Positions 44,044-53,597 of a stretch of DNA of 64,000 nucleotides are shown in pieces (position 1 is the stretch's first letter; each line of letters begins with the position of its first letter). Origin of the DNA: Candidatus Tepidiaquacellales bacterium UBA2330 (GTDB taxonomy: Bacteria; Bacteroidota; Ignavibacteria; Tepidaquicellales; Tepidaquicellaceae); NCBI GenBank assembly GCA_002344965.1, contig DDUU01000057.1, positions 1 to 64,000 of the forward strand, written 5' to 3'. The notes under the pieces are model-generated. The model was not told the origin of the DNA, made no database searches, and was given only the letters and a program-made list of their open reading frames with translations. The position numbers and the translations under genes were made by a program.

Positions 44044-45975
44044 TTAATTATCAGGGTTTTGAAGTGATCTTAGCTGATCCAATTTAGCTTTAAGCTGCAT
44101 AGCATCTTTCTGCTGAGGTCTTAGCTCAAGTGCTTTGTTAATCATCCTTTCCGCTTCATCAAACTTTGAATGGTTCATAAAATAATTAGCGTTGTTAAGA
44201 TAAGATGAATAATAAGCATTCATTAAAAAAGCATAATGGTAATCAGTCCTTTCTGAAACTGTAAAGTTAATTTCGGGTTCCCTCAGCGGTACAAAATTTT
44301 TATCCTTGGTATATTTTATAAGAAGACCCTGCGGGATGCGGTTATAATCATTGCCGAACTTTTCAGGATTGGACTGCTCTATTTCAATTGTTGTATAAAA
44401 ACTATGGTCATGTATATTCTTATCTACAAAACTATTCTGAAGGTTCATAAATGCAGTTTGTATTTTCTGAAGATCCTGTCTGTCTGTTTCATTCCTGGGC
44501 GAAGTATATCTGTCAGTATTCTTTTCAAATTTTAAAAGCTCTGTAAGATAAGCGTCGAATTCATTTCTGGATCTGCCGTAAAATTCCGGATAATGAACTT
44601 CAAGAAAATGCATATACCATGATTTTCTCAAAAGCTCTTTGTCTATCACTATTATGTCCGGTCTTACATTTTTTATGAACTGATAATAAAAAGATGATGA
44701 CAGCCAGAAGTCCCACTGAGTTGAATATATAATTGATTTCTGATCTGCGGAATTAAAAATGTTAAACGTATAATCTTTTACAAAATAGTTTTTACTTTCG
44801 TCATTTATTTTGAAATTTAAACTCAGCGGTATCAGTGATATAAAGATCATGATGTAACTAAACTGTACTGCAGATTTACCCGCTTTCAATAAAATATATT
44901 TAAGGCCGAATCCAAACCAAACTGCTGTAATAATAAATGCAAGCAGAAAATATGAATCAATATCATAGATGTCATAATTCACAGCATATAAAATACAAAA
45001 TGAAAAAAGAAGAAGAGTAAAATAGAAAAGTCTCTTGCTGCTTCTGAACAATTCAAACAGACCCGGTATGGCAATTATTACCGGAAAATAAAAAAACTCC
45101 TGAGGATAGTTCTTTGTAAAATATGTAAACTGTTTTCCGGCGTTCTCAAAAGAGGAGAACATCCAGATACTGAACTGCTTTCCGGTAAAATGCCGCCAGA
45201 AATTTTCAAAATTATGAGGATGTCCCCAGCTTATTACAGGATTGTCCGCTCTGACAAACAAGTAAAAATAAAATGAATAACCGATAAGAAAAGGAACGGC
45301 TAATATCAGAACTCTTCTGAAGCTTGTCTTATTAAACCCAAATACAGAGAAAAAAAGATATAAACATCCTACGGATAAAAATATCGTCGAAAGGTGATTT
45401 GTAAAACTCAGTCCGAGTACAAATGAAAATAAGAGCAGATACCTCTCCCCTTCCGGCCGGTCTCCTGATTTACCTGAAAAATAACTGCAGGCTTTGAGTA
45501 AAAGAAATAAATTTAATATCAGAAAAAAAGAATGCAGCGAATACACTTCAATTGCATTCGCCGTATCCCAGAATGTTCTTGAAAATGCAAGTACAAGCGC
45601 TGATGCAAGCGCAATGTTATATTTTAAAATATCCGGAAAATCCTTTGCGCTCTCTGTGATATCATCTTCATTTAATTTGAAAGAAGACAGTATAAGCGTC
45701 ATTAAATTAAAGAAGATAAATAAGCCGGCTGAAGAAATTACAGCACTCATAAAATTCAGCATGTAAATTTCCGAGCCGAAAGGCAACAGCGTGAATAATT
45801 TACCGATAACTGTAAACAACGGATAGCCGGTTGGATGAGCGACACCTAGAGATGAAGCTGCCGCTGCAAGTTCTCCCGAATCAATAAACGTTACATCAGG
45901 TGCCAGCGTAATTAAATACACTGTAAAAGGTATAAAGAAAGACAGTAAACCGTAAATTGTTTTTTTACTCAGCAT
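44044..45975 (-). CDS. DUF2723/GT117-type membrane glycosyltransferase-like protein
   Basis: A 643-aa polytopic protein (about ten helices in residues 5-370) followed by a soluble C-terminal region with TPR-like repeat NHSKFDEAERMINKALELRP. The N-terminal LAPDVTFIDSGELAAAASSLGVAHPTGYPL (core VTFIDSGELAAAA) is the DUF2723 mark. The family contains TMEM260, a protein O-mannosyltransferase (GT117), so surface-protein glycosylation is plausible here. Acceptor not known. It begins 10 bases after the CoA-binding gene. Confidence 0.85.
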   Translation of the reverse strand: MLSKKTIYGLLSFFIPFTVYLITLAPDVTFIDSGELAAAASSLGVAHPTGYPLFTVIGKLFTLLPFGSEIYMLNFMSAVISSAGLFIFFNLMTLILSSFKLNEDDITESAKDFPDILKYNIALASALVLAFSRTFWDTANAIEVYSLHSFFLILNLFLLLKACSYFSGKSGDRPEGERYLLLFSFVLGLSFTNHLSTIFLSVGCLYLFFSVFGFNKTSFRRVLILAVPFLIGYSFYFYLFVRADNPVISWGHPHNFENFWRHFTGKQFSIWMFSSFENAGKQFTYFTKNYPQEFFYFPVIIAIPGLFELFRSSKRLFYFTLLLFSFCILYAVNYDIYDIDSYFLLAFIITAVWFGFGLKYILLKAGKSAVQFSYIMIFISLIPLSLNFKINDESKNYFVKDYTFNIFNSADQKSIIYSTQWDFWLSSSFYYQFIKNVRPDIIVIDKELLRKSWYMHFLEVHYPEFYGRSRNEFDAYLTELLKFEKNTDRYTSPRNETDRQDLQKIQTAFMNLQNSFVDKNIHDHSFYTTIEIEQSNPEKFGNDYNRIPQGLLIKYTKDKNFVPLREPEINFTVSERTDYHYAFLMNAYYSSYLNNANYFMNHSKFDEAERMINKALELRPQQKDAMQLKAKLDQLRSLQNPDN

Positions 45976-45985
45976 TTAAACTTAA

Positions 45986-46396
45986 TCAGTTATTACCAAA
46001 AATTTTATTGTGCTCCACCATAATACATTTATTTTCAATGTATTGAATATTGTTTTTTACAGTAAGCTCTTTTGCCGCAGGATCTATCACTCCTAACTGA
46101 GTCCAGATGACTTTAGGAAGAGTTTTCATTTTCAGGATTTCAATTACATGATCATATATAAATTCCGACCGTCTGAAAATATTAATGATCTCTGTATTTT
46201 CCGGAAGTTCGGACAGACTTTTTATAATCGTTATGTCATCCGCCGAATTTGTATCAGGTACAGGATTAACTCCTGTTACATTAAAATTATTCTCTTTCAG
46301 ATAACGTCCTATTCTGTTGCTCGCTCTGTCACGCCTGTCGGAAAATCCAAGCACGGCAATGTTTTTGTAACTATCGAAGATTTCTTTATAATTCAA
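45986..46396 (-). CDS. CoA-binding (YccU-like) protein
   Basis: A 136-aa Rossmann-fold protein of the CoA-binding domain group: IAVLGFSDRRDRASNRIGRYL at the N-terminus, followed by VNPV and KVIWTQLGVIDPAAKELT, with the ENKCIMVEH motif at the end. The family binds CoA; its role is unknown. TTG start. It leads the DUF2723-Omp85-rsmE-barrel series on the minus strand. Confidence 0.9.
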   Translation of the reverse strand: MNYKEIFDSYKNIAVLGFSDRRDRASNRIGRYLKENNFNVTGVNPVPDTNSADDITIIKSLSELPENTEIINIFRRSEFIYDHVIEILKMKTLPKVIWTQLGVIDPAAKELTVKNNIQYIENKCIMVEHNKIFGNN

Positions 46397-46413
46397 TTTC
46401 CTATATAAATAAT

Positions 46414-46446
46414 TAAGGGAACGATCCCGCCGGAATCATTCCCTTA
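46414..46446 (-). terminator. hairpin after the CADD-family gene
   Basis: TAAGGGAA / TTCCCTTA with an interior extension GAT/ATC and a GC-rich loop. It lies just after the stop of the minus-strand CADD gene. The T-run is weak, so strength is uncertain. Confidence 0.55.
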
Positions 46447-46465
46447 GAAAATATCAGCTTAAATT

Positions 46466-47155
46466 TTAATTCACGCAGTAATTGTTATAAACTCCGTCCA
46501 AAAAATTCCACATTAAAATTGCAGATTCGTCAACGGTATTGATGAGTCTTTTCTGATCTTCAAGACTTTTATTGCTGTTGTTCATAATTTCCATTTCATC
46601 TCTGGAATGATATACATCTGCTTCTTCGTGCACTTTAAAAAACTCAATAGCTTTTTCCGAATCGATATTATAGAATTTCTTTAAACCGTCAATTTTAGTT
46701 CTTGAAATTTCCGGTACCTGTGATTCGTATGCATAAAGTGCTGAAAGACCTAAAGTGAATTCAGGAGAACGTGTAAGTTCATACATTCCGTCAACAAGAT
46801 CTTCCACTTCTCTTATAGGTTTCGCGTTTTTTACTTCCTCTTCAGAAAGACCCAGACTTTCGGCAAAATTCATCCAGAGTTTAGGATGATCTGCAATACC
46901 TGTTTTGTAACCTTCTTCATCAGCAAGATTTTCAAGAAGAATCTGTCTTGTTTTGACATCATCACAGTTTGAATGAACACAGCTTACAAACCTTGGAAAG
47001 TGCTTTACAAAATGATAATACTGTTTTGCATATTCCTGAAGTTCGTTTAAAGATAACTTTCCTTCATTCCATTTCTGATAAAAAGGATGATCGAGAAGAC
47101 TTCTTTTTTTTATCGCGGAATCTACTTCCTCGATGAATTTTTCTTTAGATAACAT
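46466..47155 (-). CDS. CADD-family di-metal oxidase, probable p-aminobenzoate synthase
   Basis: A haem-oxygenase-like di-metal oxidase of the TenA/PqqC superfamily, 229 aa from the ATG at 47155 (a TTG 17 codons upstream is rejected). In Chlamydia CADD makes p-aminobenzoate for folate from its own Tyr27. The equivalent here is Tyr26 in HPFYQKW, and all metal ligands can be read: Glu80/81 and His90 (EEGYKTGIADH), Glu144 (YAYESQ), His176, Asp180 and His183 (VHEEADVYH); Lys154 matches the reported Lys152. The gene is beside gcvP, whose enzyme needs tetrahydrofolate. Confidence 0.8.
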   Translation of the reverse strand: MLSKEKFIEEVDSAIKKRSLLDHPFYQKWNEGKLSLNELQEYAKQYYHFVKHFPRFVSCVHSNCDDVKTRQILLENLADEEGYKTGIADHPKLWMNFAESLGLSEEEVKNAKPIREVEDLVDGMYELTRSPEFTLGLSALYAYESQVPEISRTKIDGLKKFYNIDSEKAIEFFKVHEEADVYHSRDEMEIMNNSNKSLEDQKRLINTVDESAILMWNFLDGVYNNYCVN

Positions 47156-47321
47156 ATATGTTTTATTCGGATTTAATTTTAAAATAATTGTCACAAAATT
47201 AAGCAATATAATATCAATTTAAAATATACTACTAAGGTTTTTTTAAAATGATTTGAAAAATAAAATTGCACTTTATATTCATCTGCAAATTATTCAACTG
47301 CATTTGATTTGATTAAATGAA

Positions 47322-47347
47322 AAACCGCAAGTCAAGACTTGCGGTTT
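47322..47347 (-). terminator. rho-independent terminator after gcvP
   Basis: A perfect 12-bp stem AAACCGCAAGTC / GACTTGCGGTTT with a 2-base loop, followed on the minus strand by TTTTTCATTT. It lies 28 bases after the gcvP stop. Confidence 0.9.
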
Positions 47348-47374
47348 AGCGATACATTAAATAAAATTAATCAT

Positions 47375-50269
47375 TTAACCCGCTACCTCATCAGCATAAT
47401 CACTTATGGGATTACAGCTGCAGACAAGATTCCTGTCGCCGTAAGCGTTATCAATCCTTGCAACTGCGGGCCAGAATTTATTGCCGTTTGAAAACTTTAT
47501 CGGGAATGCCGCTTTGCTCCTTGAATATTCATGATTCCAGTTATCATCAGCAATTCGTTCAGCAGTATGCGGTGAATTTTTGAGGACATTATCGGTGATA
47601 TCCGCTTCACCTGATTCCACTTCCCTGATTTCCTCTCTGATCGAACTCATAGTTTCGCAGAATCTGTCAAGTTCTGTTTTATTTTCACTTTCAGTCGGCT
47701 CGACCATCATTGTACCGGGCACCGGAAATGATACTGTCGGCGCATGAAAGTTATAATCCATTAATCTTTTAGCAATATCCTCAACTTCGATCTTTGCAGT
47801 AGTTTTAAATTCCCTCATGTCAAAAATTAATTCATGAGCTACTCTGCCGTTGCTTCCTGTATAAAGAGTTTTGAATTTACCATCCAACTTAGCCTTGATA
47901 TAATTAGCATTTAATATCGCAAGTTTTGTAGCGTCGGTAAGGCCTTTCGCTCCCATCATTTTTATGTAAGCATATGAAATGATAAGAATACTTGCGCTTC
48001 CCCAAGGTGCGGAAGAAACTGCAGATATAGAATTATCGCCTCCGGTTTTAATTACAGGATGCGAAGGAAGAAACGGGGTAAGATGCTCAGCCACTCCGAT
48101 AGGACCCATTCCCGGACCGCCGCCGCCGTGCGGGATGCAGAAAGTTTTATGAAGATTCAAGTGACATACATCAGCTCCGATGATTGCAGGACTTGTAAGA
48201 CCAACCTGAGCATTCATATTTGCGCCGTCCATATAAACCTGACCGCCGTTGTCGTGAATTATTTTACAAATGTCCTTTATAGACTCTTCAAAAATTCCGT
48301 GAGTGGACGGATACGTAACCATTAATGCAGCGAGATTATCCTTATGAAACTCAGCTTTATTTTTCATATCCTCAACATTGATATTACCGTTTTCATCACT
48401 GCTGACGACCACTACTTTCATTCCCGCCATTACAGCGCTTGCCGGATTTGTTCCGTGAGCTGAAGATGGAATAAGACAAATATTCCTGTGATTGTCGCCG
48501 TTACTTAAATGATACTGTCTGATAACCATTAGTCCAGCATATTCTCCCTGCGCACCTGAATTTGGCTGCATTGAGATCGAGTGAAATCCGGTTATCTCGC
48601 TGAGATCTTTTGAAAGCTCATCAATAATAATTTTATAACCTTCAGTCTGATCCTGCGGAGCGAAAGGATGCAGATCACTGAATTCAGGATAAGATATTCC
48701 TGCCATTTCAGCGGTTGCATTTAATTTCATCGTACAGGAACCGAGCGGGATCATTGAAGTGGTAAGAGACAGATCTTTATTCTCCAGACTTTTCATATAT
48801 CTCAGCAGTTCAGTTTCAGTATGATGAGTATTGAAAACCGGGTGCGTCATAAATGAAGATGTCCTTTTTATATCAGCCGGAAAAGAATTTTCATTTTCAA
48901 TGTTTAATTCCCGGGTATCAGGTAATTTTATGCCTTTGAATTCGGCAAACACCTGAGCAATTTCTTTAATGTCATTCAGATTGGTAATTTCGCTTATTGA
49001 AATCCCGGCAGCACTGTCAAAATATCTGAAATTTATTTTATGTGATTCGGAAATTTTCTTAAGCTCTTCAATCCTGCCTGCATATTCAGACAGATCAATT
49101 TTCAGAGTATCAAAGTAATATTTATTAAGCTGGACAAATCCCATTTCCTTTAAAATGTTATCAAGCAAAACTGCAAGGTTATGAATTTTTTCCGCAATCT
49201 TTTTAAGAAGCACCGGACCGTGATACACAGCGTACATTCCCGCTATGACAGCAAGAAGCACCTGAGCTGTGCAGATATTACTTGTAGCTTTTTCTCTTTT
49301 GATATGCTGCTCTCTGGTCTGAAGCGCCATTCTCAGAGCCTGATTACCGTCTGCATCAACTGATACGCCGATGATCCTCCCGGGAATGTTCCTTTTGAAT
49401 TTATCCTTAGTCGCGAAATAAGCAGCGTGAGGACCGCCGTAACCCATCGGCACGCCTAATCTTTGAGTCGAACCGACTACAGCATCAGCGCCGATCTCTC
49501 CCGGAGGAGTAATAAGTGTTAAACTAAGTATATCTGCAGCAGCAATTATAAAAATATTCCTTTCAGCTGCATTTTTGAATAATTTTTTAAAATCTTTAAT
49601 TTCACCGTTACCGTCAGGATACTGAACTACAATGGCAAAGACATCATCCGTCAGATCTTTTTCAGAAATATCCGTGACTTTCACATTTATTCCGACAGGA
49701 ACAGCGCGTGTTTTAATAACATCAATGGTCTGCGGAAAACAATTTTCAGAGACAAGTAAAGTGTCGGCATTTTTTTTGTCCGGATGTTTATGATGACCGA
49801 ACATTAGCATAGCTTCTGCTGCCGCAGTTCCTTCATCAAGAAGCGATGCGTTTGCTATTTCCATTCCGGTAAGATCCATTACCATAGTCTGAAAATTCAG
49901 CAGCGCTTCAAGCCGTCCCTGCGATATCTCCGCCTGATAAGGTGTATACTGAGTATACCAGCCCGGATTCTCCAGAATGTTTCTTTGAATTACCGGAGGA
50001 ATGATGGAAGGATAATATCCCATTCCGATGTAAGATTTGTAAATTTTATTCTTTGAAGCAATTTCCTTGAGATTTTTTATGAAGTCATATTCGCTTAACG
50101 GCTCATCCAGATCCAATTCATTTTTACTTCTGATATGAGGAGGTACAGTCTGATCTATTAATTCATCAAGTGAAGATACGCCGATCACTTCCAGCATTTC
50201 ACTGATCTCTTTATCATCAGGTCCGTTATGTCTGTTTACAAATTTATCAGGATTTTGATAGTTTATCAT
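47375..50269 (-). CDS. gcvP: glycine dehydrogenase (decarboxylating), P protein
   Basis: PLP enzyme of the glycine cleavage system that decarboxylates glycine and passes the aminomethyl group to GcvH. It is the fused P1-P2 form, about 965 aa. Visible motifs: KFVNRHNGP at the start, GMGYYPSIIPPVI, TPYQAEISQGRLEAL, and the PLP-lysine region HLNLHKTFCIPHGGGGPGMGP (core HLNLHKTFCIPHG). ATG at 50269; a TTG three codons upstream is possible. GcvT and GcvH are not in the window. The CADD gene lies on the same strand after its terminator. Confidence 0.97.
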   Translation of the reverse strand: MINYQNPDKFVNRHNGPDDKEISEMLEVIGVSSLDELIDQTVPPHIRSKNELDLDEPLSEYDFIKNLKEIASKNKIYKSYIGMGYYPSIIPPVIQRNILENPGWYTQYTPYQAEISQGRLEALLNFQTMVMDLTGMEIANASLLDEGTAAAEAMLMFGHHKHPDKKNADTLLVSENCFPQTIDVIKTRAVPVGINVKVTDISEKDLTDDVFAIVVQYPDGNGEIKDFKKLFKNAAERNIFIIAAADILSLTLITPPGEIGADAVVGSTQRLGVPMGYGGPHAAYFATKDKFKRNIPGRIIGVSVDADGNQALRMALQTREQHIKREKATSNICTAQVLLAVIAGMYAVYHGPVLLKKIAEKIHNLAVLLDNILKEMGFVQLNKYYFDTLKIDLSEYAGRIEELKKISESHKINFRYFDSAAGISISEITNLNDIKEIAQVFAEFKGIKLPDTRELNIENENSFPADIKRTSSFMTHPVFNTHHTETELLRYMKSLENKDLSLTTSMIPLGSCTMKLNATAEMAGISYPEFSDLHPFAPQDQTEGYKIIIDELSKDLSEITGFHSISMQPNSGAQGEYAGLMVIRQYHLSNGDNHRNICLIPSSAHGTNPASAVMAGMKVVVVSSDENGNINVEDMKNKAEFHKDNLAALMVTYPSTHGIFEESIKDICKIIHDNGGQVYMDGANMNAQVGLTSPAIIGADVCHLNLHKTFCIPHGGGGPGMGPIGVAEHLTPFLPSHPVIKTGGDNSISAVSSAPWGSASILIISYAYIKMMGAKGLTDATKLAILNANYIKAKLDGKFKTLYTGSNGRVAHELIFDMREFKTTAKIEVEDIAKRLMDYNFHAPTVSFPVPGTMMVEPTESENKTELDRFCETMSSIREEIREVESGEADITDNVLKNSPHTAERIADDNWNHEYSRSKAAFPIKFSNGNKFWPAVARIDNAYGDRNLVCSCNPISDYADEVAG

Positions 50270-50404
50270 ATTGATCAAATAAGATTTGAATTATAATTTT
50301 TAGTTGAGGAATACATCAATATAAAATTTATTTAGCGCAAACTAAATTCAAAATACCGGGCATTTTTGAAAAATGAAAAAATAAAACAAGAAAGTTAAAT
50401 GACA

Positions 50405-50746
50405 TTACATATTACTCCAAAAAGAGTACAGAAGGTAAATACCTGAGAGAGCGATTACAGAGTGTATAACTGCGATCCATAAAGGAAATCTCTTTCCGGT
50501 GAGTTTTGCAGCGAGCATTCCGCCGCCTATAAAAACAGCAATTATAAATAAAAGAATGCTAATATAAGGCGTATCCCCTTTTACAAATGAGATATAGAAG
50601 ATCAGGAGTCCAACTCCGAGCAGTCCGAGAGAACCATGTATGATACCGATCAGATTATTGGTTTTACTCTTACTAAAAAGTCTTACAAAGAGATAAATTC
50701 CCATCAATCCGACTATTGTGTAAAGTATTACGGAAGCAGTCAGCAT
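50405..50746 (-). CDS. small four-helix membrane protein of unknown function
   Basis: A 113-aa very hydrophobic protein with about four helices (for example VILYTIVGLMGIYLFVRLF and ILLFIIAVFIGGGMLAA) and short polar loops. No family recognised. It stands alone between gcvP and the divergent metallophosphoesterase gene. The 230-base gap after it is AT-rich, and I see no further feature there. Confidence 0.6.
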   Translation of the reverse strand: MLTASVILYTIVGLMGIYLFVRLFSKSKTNNLIGIIHGSLGLLGVGLLIFYISFVKGDTPYISILLFIIAVFIGGGMLAAKLTGKRFPLWIAVIHSVIALSGIYLLYSFWSNM

Positions 50747-50976
50747 TTTTTGAATTTTAACAATTTAACTATTTTGAGTTGAAGTTTATAGAAAAATAGT
50801 ATTTCCGGATTATTGAATTTAAAAAAAATCTTCTGCAGATTTTCATGATTTCATTACTTTAGATTCTTTTTATTTTCATTATATTCTTACCACCAAAAAA
50901 AAATTATTTAGTATTTATTGAAACGCATTTCAATTTCCGACGGTTAAACATTTAAAATTTTCTAAATACTTAGCCA

Positions 50977-52245
50977 TTGTTTTTATACATTTTTTTAGCG
51001 GTTTTTTTCGGACTTCAGTTTTTGGTTTTCATAACCTTCAGACGGTTTGTTAAATCGAAATATCCTGACTCCGCATTTCTTAGAATAATTTCGAATTACT
51101 CTTTCATTGTATTAAATCTTCCGATGATCTACATTTTATTTAAGAGGAGACAAATGCATATGGTATCTGACTGGATCAATTCTTTAATATTCACTCCCTA
51201 TTACATTTTCCTAGGCGCTATATTGTTTATCGGTTTGTATTTACTGATTGGCAAACTAATTAAACTTCCTTTTTCAATATCGGGATGGATATTGAATCAG
51301 TTTGAAAATACGAAAAAAATGTTAAATAATTTTTTCAGTAAACCGCCTGTCCGAAAAATTGACAATTCAAGAAGAGCTTTTTTAACTACTGCAACTGCTT
51401 TTGTATCGGGGTATGCATTCATCGGGTCCACTGTAGGAGTACTCGACAGCAATGATTATGAAATTGTTTATAAAGATATAAAGATAGAAGATCTTCCAGA
51501 GGAGATTAAAGGAACGACCGTTACATTGATCAGTGATACACATTCTGGACCGTATATGGATGAAGAAACTCTCAGGAAATATTCGAAAGCTGTTAATGAT
51601 TTAAATTCCGATATAATAGTGATCCCGGGAGATTTGACAAATTCCAACAGGATTGAAGTTCATCCTTTTGTAAATGCATTTAAAAGTCTGAAAGCTCCTA
51701 AAGGAATTTATGCTTCTTTTGGAAATCATGATTATTTCTCAGATGCTGAGTATGTTGCTAAATTTGTTCAGAATGACAGTCCAATAAATCTGCTTAGAAA
51801 TAATTCTGATATTATAAATATTAACGGAAAAAATTTATGTATTATGGGCGTTGAAGATACGCGGCAAAGCCGTTCAAATCAGGATACAGTGCTTATGAAA
51901 CATCTTGATCTTACAATTGAAAGAACGAAAGCTAAAATGAAGGAGAAAAATCTGGATTATAATGAAATTCCAAAACTTACGTTGTTTCACAAACCATATT
52001 ACTTTGAAGAAATGGCTGCAAGGAATCTGGATCTGATACTAAGCGGACATACGCACGGCGGGCAGGTTGTTTTGGCAAAATTAGGACCTGTAAATATTTC
52101 ATTTGCCGGAGCTGTCAGTAAATATATCAGCGGCTATTATGAATCCGGAAAAACCAGGATGTATATTTCCAGAGGTTTAGGAAGCGTTGCATTGCCCATC
52201 AGATTTAACTGTCCCCCCGAGATCACAAAGATCACATTGATCTAA
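50977..52245 (+). CDS. membrane metallophosphoesterase with internal Tat-like motif
   Basis: A 422-aa protein with four N-terminal helices (about 1-100) and a C-terminal calcineurin-like phosphoesterase domain. Metal ligands: LISDTHSG, PGDLTN, FGNHDYF, HKPYY and SGHTHGGQ. Between the two parts is SRRAFLTT (Arg132-Arg133) plus a hydrophobic stretch, like the Tat signal of the B. subtilis YkuE group. A membrane-bound phosphatase acting outside the membrane is inferred. TTG start; no SD. Confidence 0.85.
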   Translation: MFLYIFLAVFFGLQFLVFITFRRFVKSKYPDSAFLRIISNYSFIVLNLPMIYILFKRRQMHMVSDWINSLIFTPYYIFLGAILFIGLYLLIGKLIKLPFSISGWILNQFENTKKMLNNFFSKPPVRKIDNSRRAFLTTATAFVSGYAFIGSTVGVLDSNDYEIVYKDIKIEDLPEEIKGTTVTLISDTHSGPYMDEETLRKYSKAVNDLNSDIIVIPGDLTNSNRIEVHPFVNAFKSLKAPKGIYASFGNHDYFSDAEYVAKFVQNDSPINLLRNNSDIININGKNLCIMGVEDTRQSRSNQDTVLMKHLDLTIERTKAKMKEKNLDYNEIPKLTLFHKPYYFEEMAARNLDLILSGHTHGGQVVLAKLGPVNISFAGAVSKYISGYYESGKTRMYISRGLGSVALPIRFNCPPEITKITLI

Positions 52246-52352
52246 TCATTGCTCATTAAATCATTAGTTTAAAACCATTTCCTGAAGCGTAAATCGGGCT
52301 TTTCTAATTTTAATAGTGTTTATTTAATGACATTAAAATTCTATTTTTGCAA

Positions 52353-53597
52353 ATGCCGATTCAAAAACCGAAAGGAACTTACGATATACTTCCCGAAAAA
52401 GCATTTCAGAGAAATTTTCTGGAACAAAAAGTAAGAGAAATTTTTAATACATTTAATTATTCAGAAATTCGTACGCCTACTTTTGAGAAAACCGAACTTT
52501 TTAAAAGAGGAATCGGCGAAGAAACGGATATTGTCTCAAAGGAGATGTATACTTTCAAGAATGATGAATTCACTCTGAAACCTGAAATGACAGCTCCAGT
52601 CATCAGAGCATATATCGAATATAATCTCGGCAACGAATCCCCTCTTCAGAAGCTTTTTTATATCTGCAATATGTTCCGCAGGGAAAGACCGCAGGCAGGA
52701 CGTTTCAGGGAGTTTTCACAGTTCGGCGCAGAATCTATCGGCAGCAGCGACCCTTATGCTGACGCGGAAATGATAATGCTTGCAGATACTATTATCAGAG
52801 GATTAGGCATTAAGGATTCTGTCATTAAAATTAATACAATCGGAAACGCGGAGGAAAGGGAAATATTTTTCAAAGAGTTTAAAAATTATCTTTCAAAATA
52901 TCTTGATGAACTTTCCCCAGACAGCAAGCGAAGATTTGTAATTAATCCGCTGAGAATTCTTGATTCAAAAAATCCCCGTGACAGGGAAATTTTAAATGAT
53001 GCTCCGGTGCTTTATCAGTTTTTAAAGGAATCAACAAAGAAAAATTTTGAGAAGATACTTCTTATTTTAAATGAGAACGGAATTATGTTTGAAACTGATT
53101 ATATGCTTGTAAGAGGATTTGATTATTACACTTCGACTACGTTTGAATTCCTTTCCGACCGTCTCGGCGCTCAGAATGCTCTTCTCGGCGGAGGAAGATA
53201 TGACCTGCTGATACAGCAGCTCGGAGGAAAACCGACTCCTGCTATCGGCTTTGCCGCGGGCATTGAAAGAATAATGATGATACTCGAAGCTGACAGTCTG
53301 CTTCCGGAAAAAAATGACTTTCCGAAAATTTTCATTGCCAGTATAGGTGAAGAAAGCAAAAAGTATTCTTTCAGACTGCTCGAGAATTTAAGAATGAAAG
53401 GCGTGAAGTGTGAAACTGATTTTCTCGGAAGAAGCCTGAAGTCACAGATGAAAGAAGCTAACAGATTAAATGCTGAATTTGTAATTGTTATCGGAGATGA
53501 AGAGATTGAAAGTAATTCCTTTATGCTCAAAAAAATGTCTGACGGATCAGAAGTAAAAGTTAATGATCCTGATAATTTAGAAAATTTTTTAAAATAA
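52353..53597 (+). CDS. hisS: histidyl-tRNA synthetase
   Basis: Class II synthetase charging tRNA-His, 414 aa from the ATG at 52353 (a TTG two codons before is less likely). Motif 1 begins PKGTYDILPEKA; motif 2 appears as NMFRRERPQAGRFREFSQFG (core RRERPQAGRFREF); the histidine motifs are LVRGFDYYTSTTFEF (core RGFDYYTSTTFEF) and GGGRYDLL; motif 3 holds GFAAGIERI. The anticodon-binding domain ends the protein. The following gene begins directly at 53598. Confidence 0.97.
   Translation: MPIQKPKGTYDILPEKAFQRNFLEQKVREIFNTFNYSEIRTPTFEKTELFKRGIGEETDIVSKEMYTFKNDEFTLKPEMTAPVIRAYIEYNLGNESPLQKLFYICNMFRRERPQAGRFREFSQFGAESIGSSDPYADAEMIMLADTIIRGLGIKDSVIKINTIGNAEEREIFFKEFKNYLSKYLDELSPDSKRRFVINPLRILDSKNPRDREILNDAPVLYQFLKESTKKNFEKILLILNENGIMFETDYMLVRGFDYYTSTTFEFLSDRLGAQNALLGGGRYDLLIQQLGGKPTPAIGFAAGIERIMMILEADSLLPEKNDFPKIFIASIGEESKKYSFRLLENLRMKGVKCETDFLGRSLKSQMKEANRLNAEFVIVIGDEEIESNSFMLKKMSDGSEVKVNDPDNLENFLK

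Noticed and set aside
50361..50375. CATTTTT-G-AAAAATG as a terminator
   Set aside because: A one-base loop and AT-only arms make a stable hairpin unlikely.
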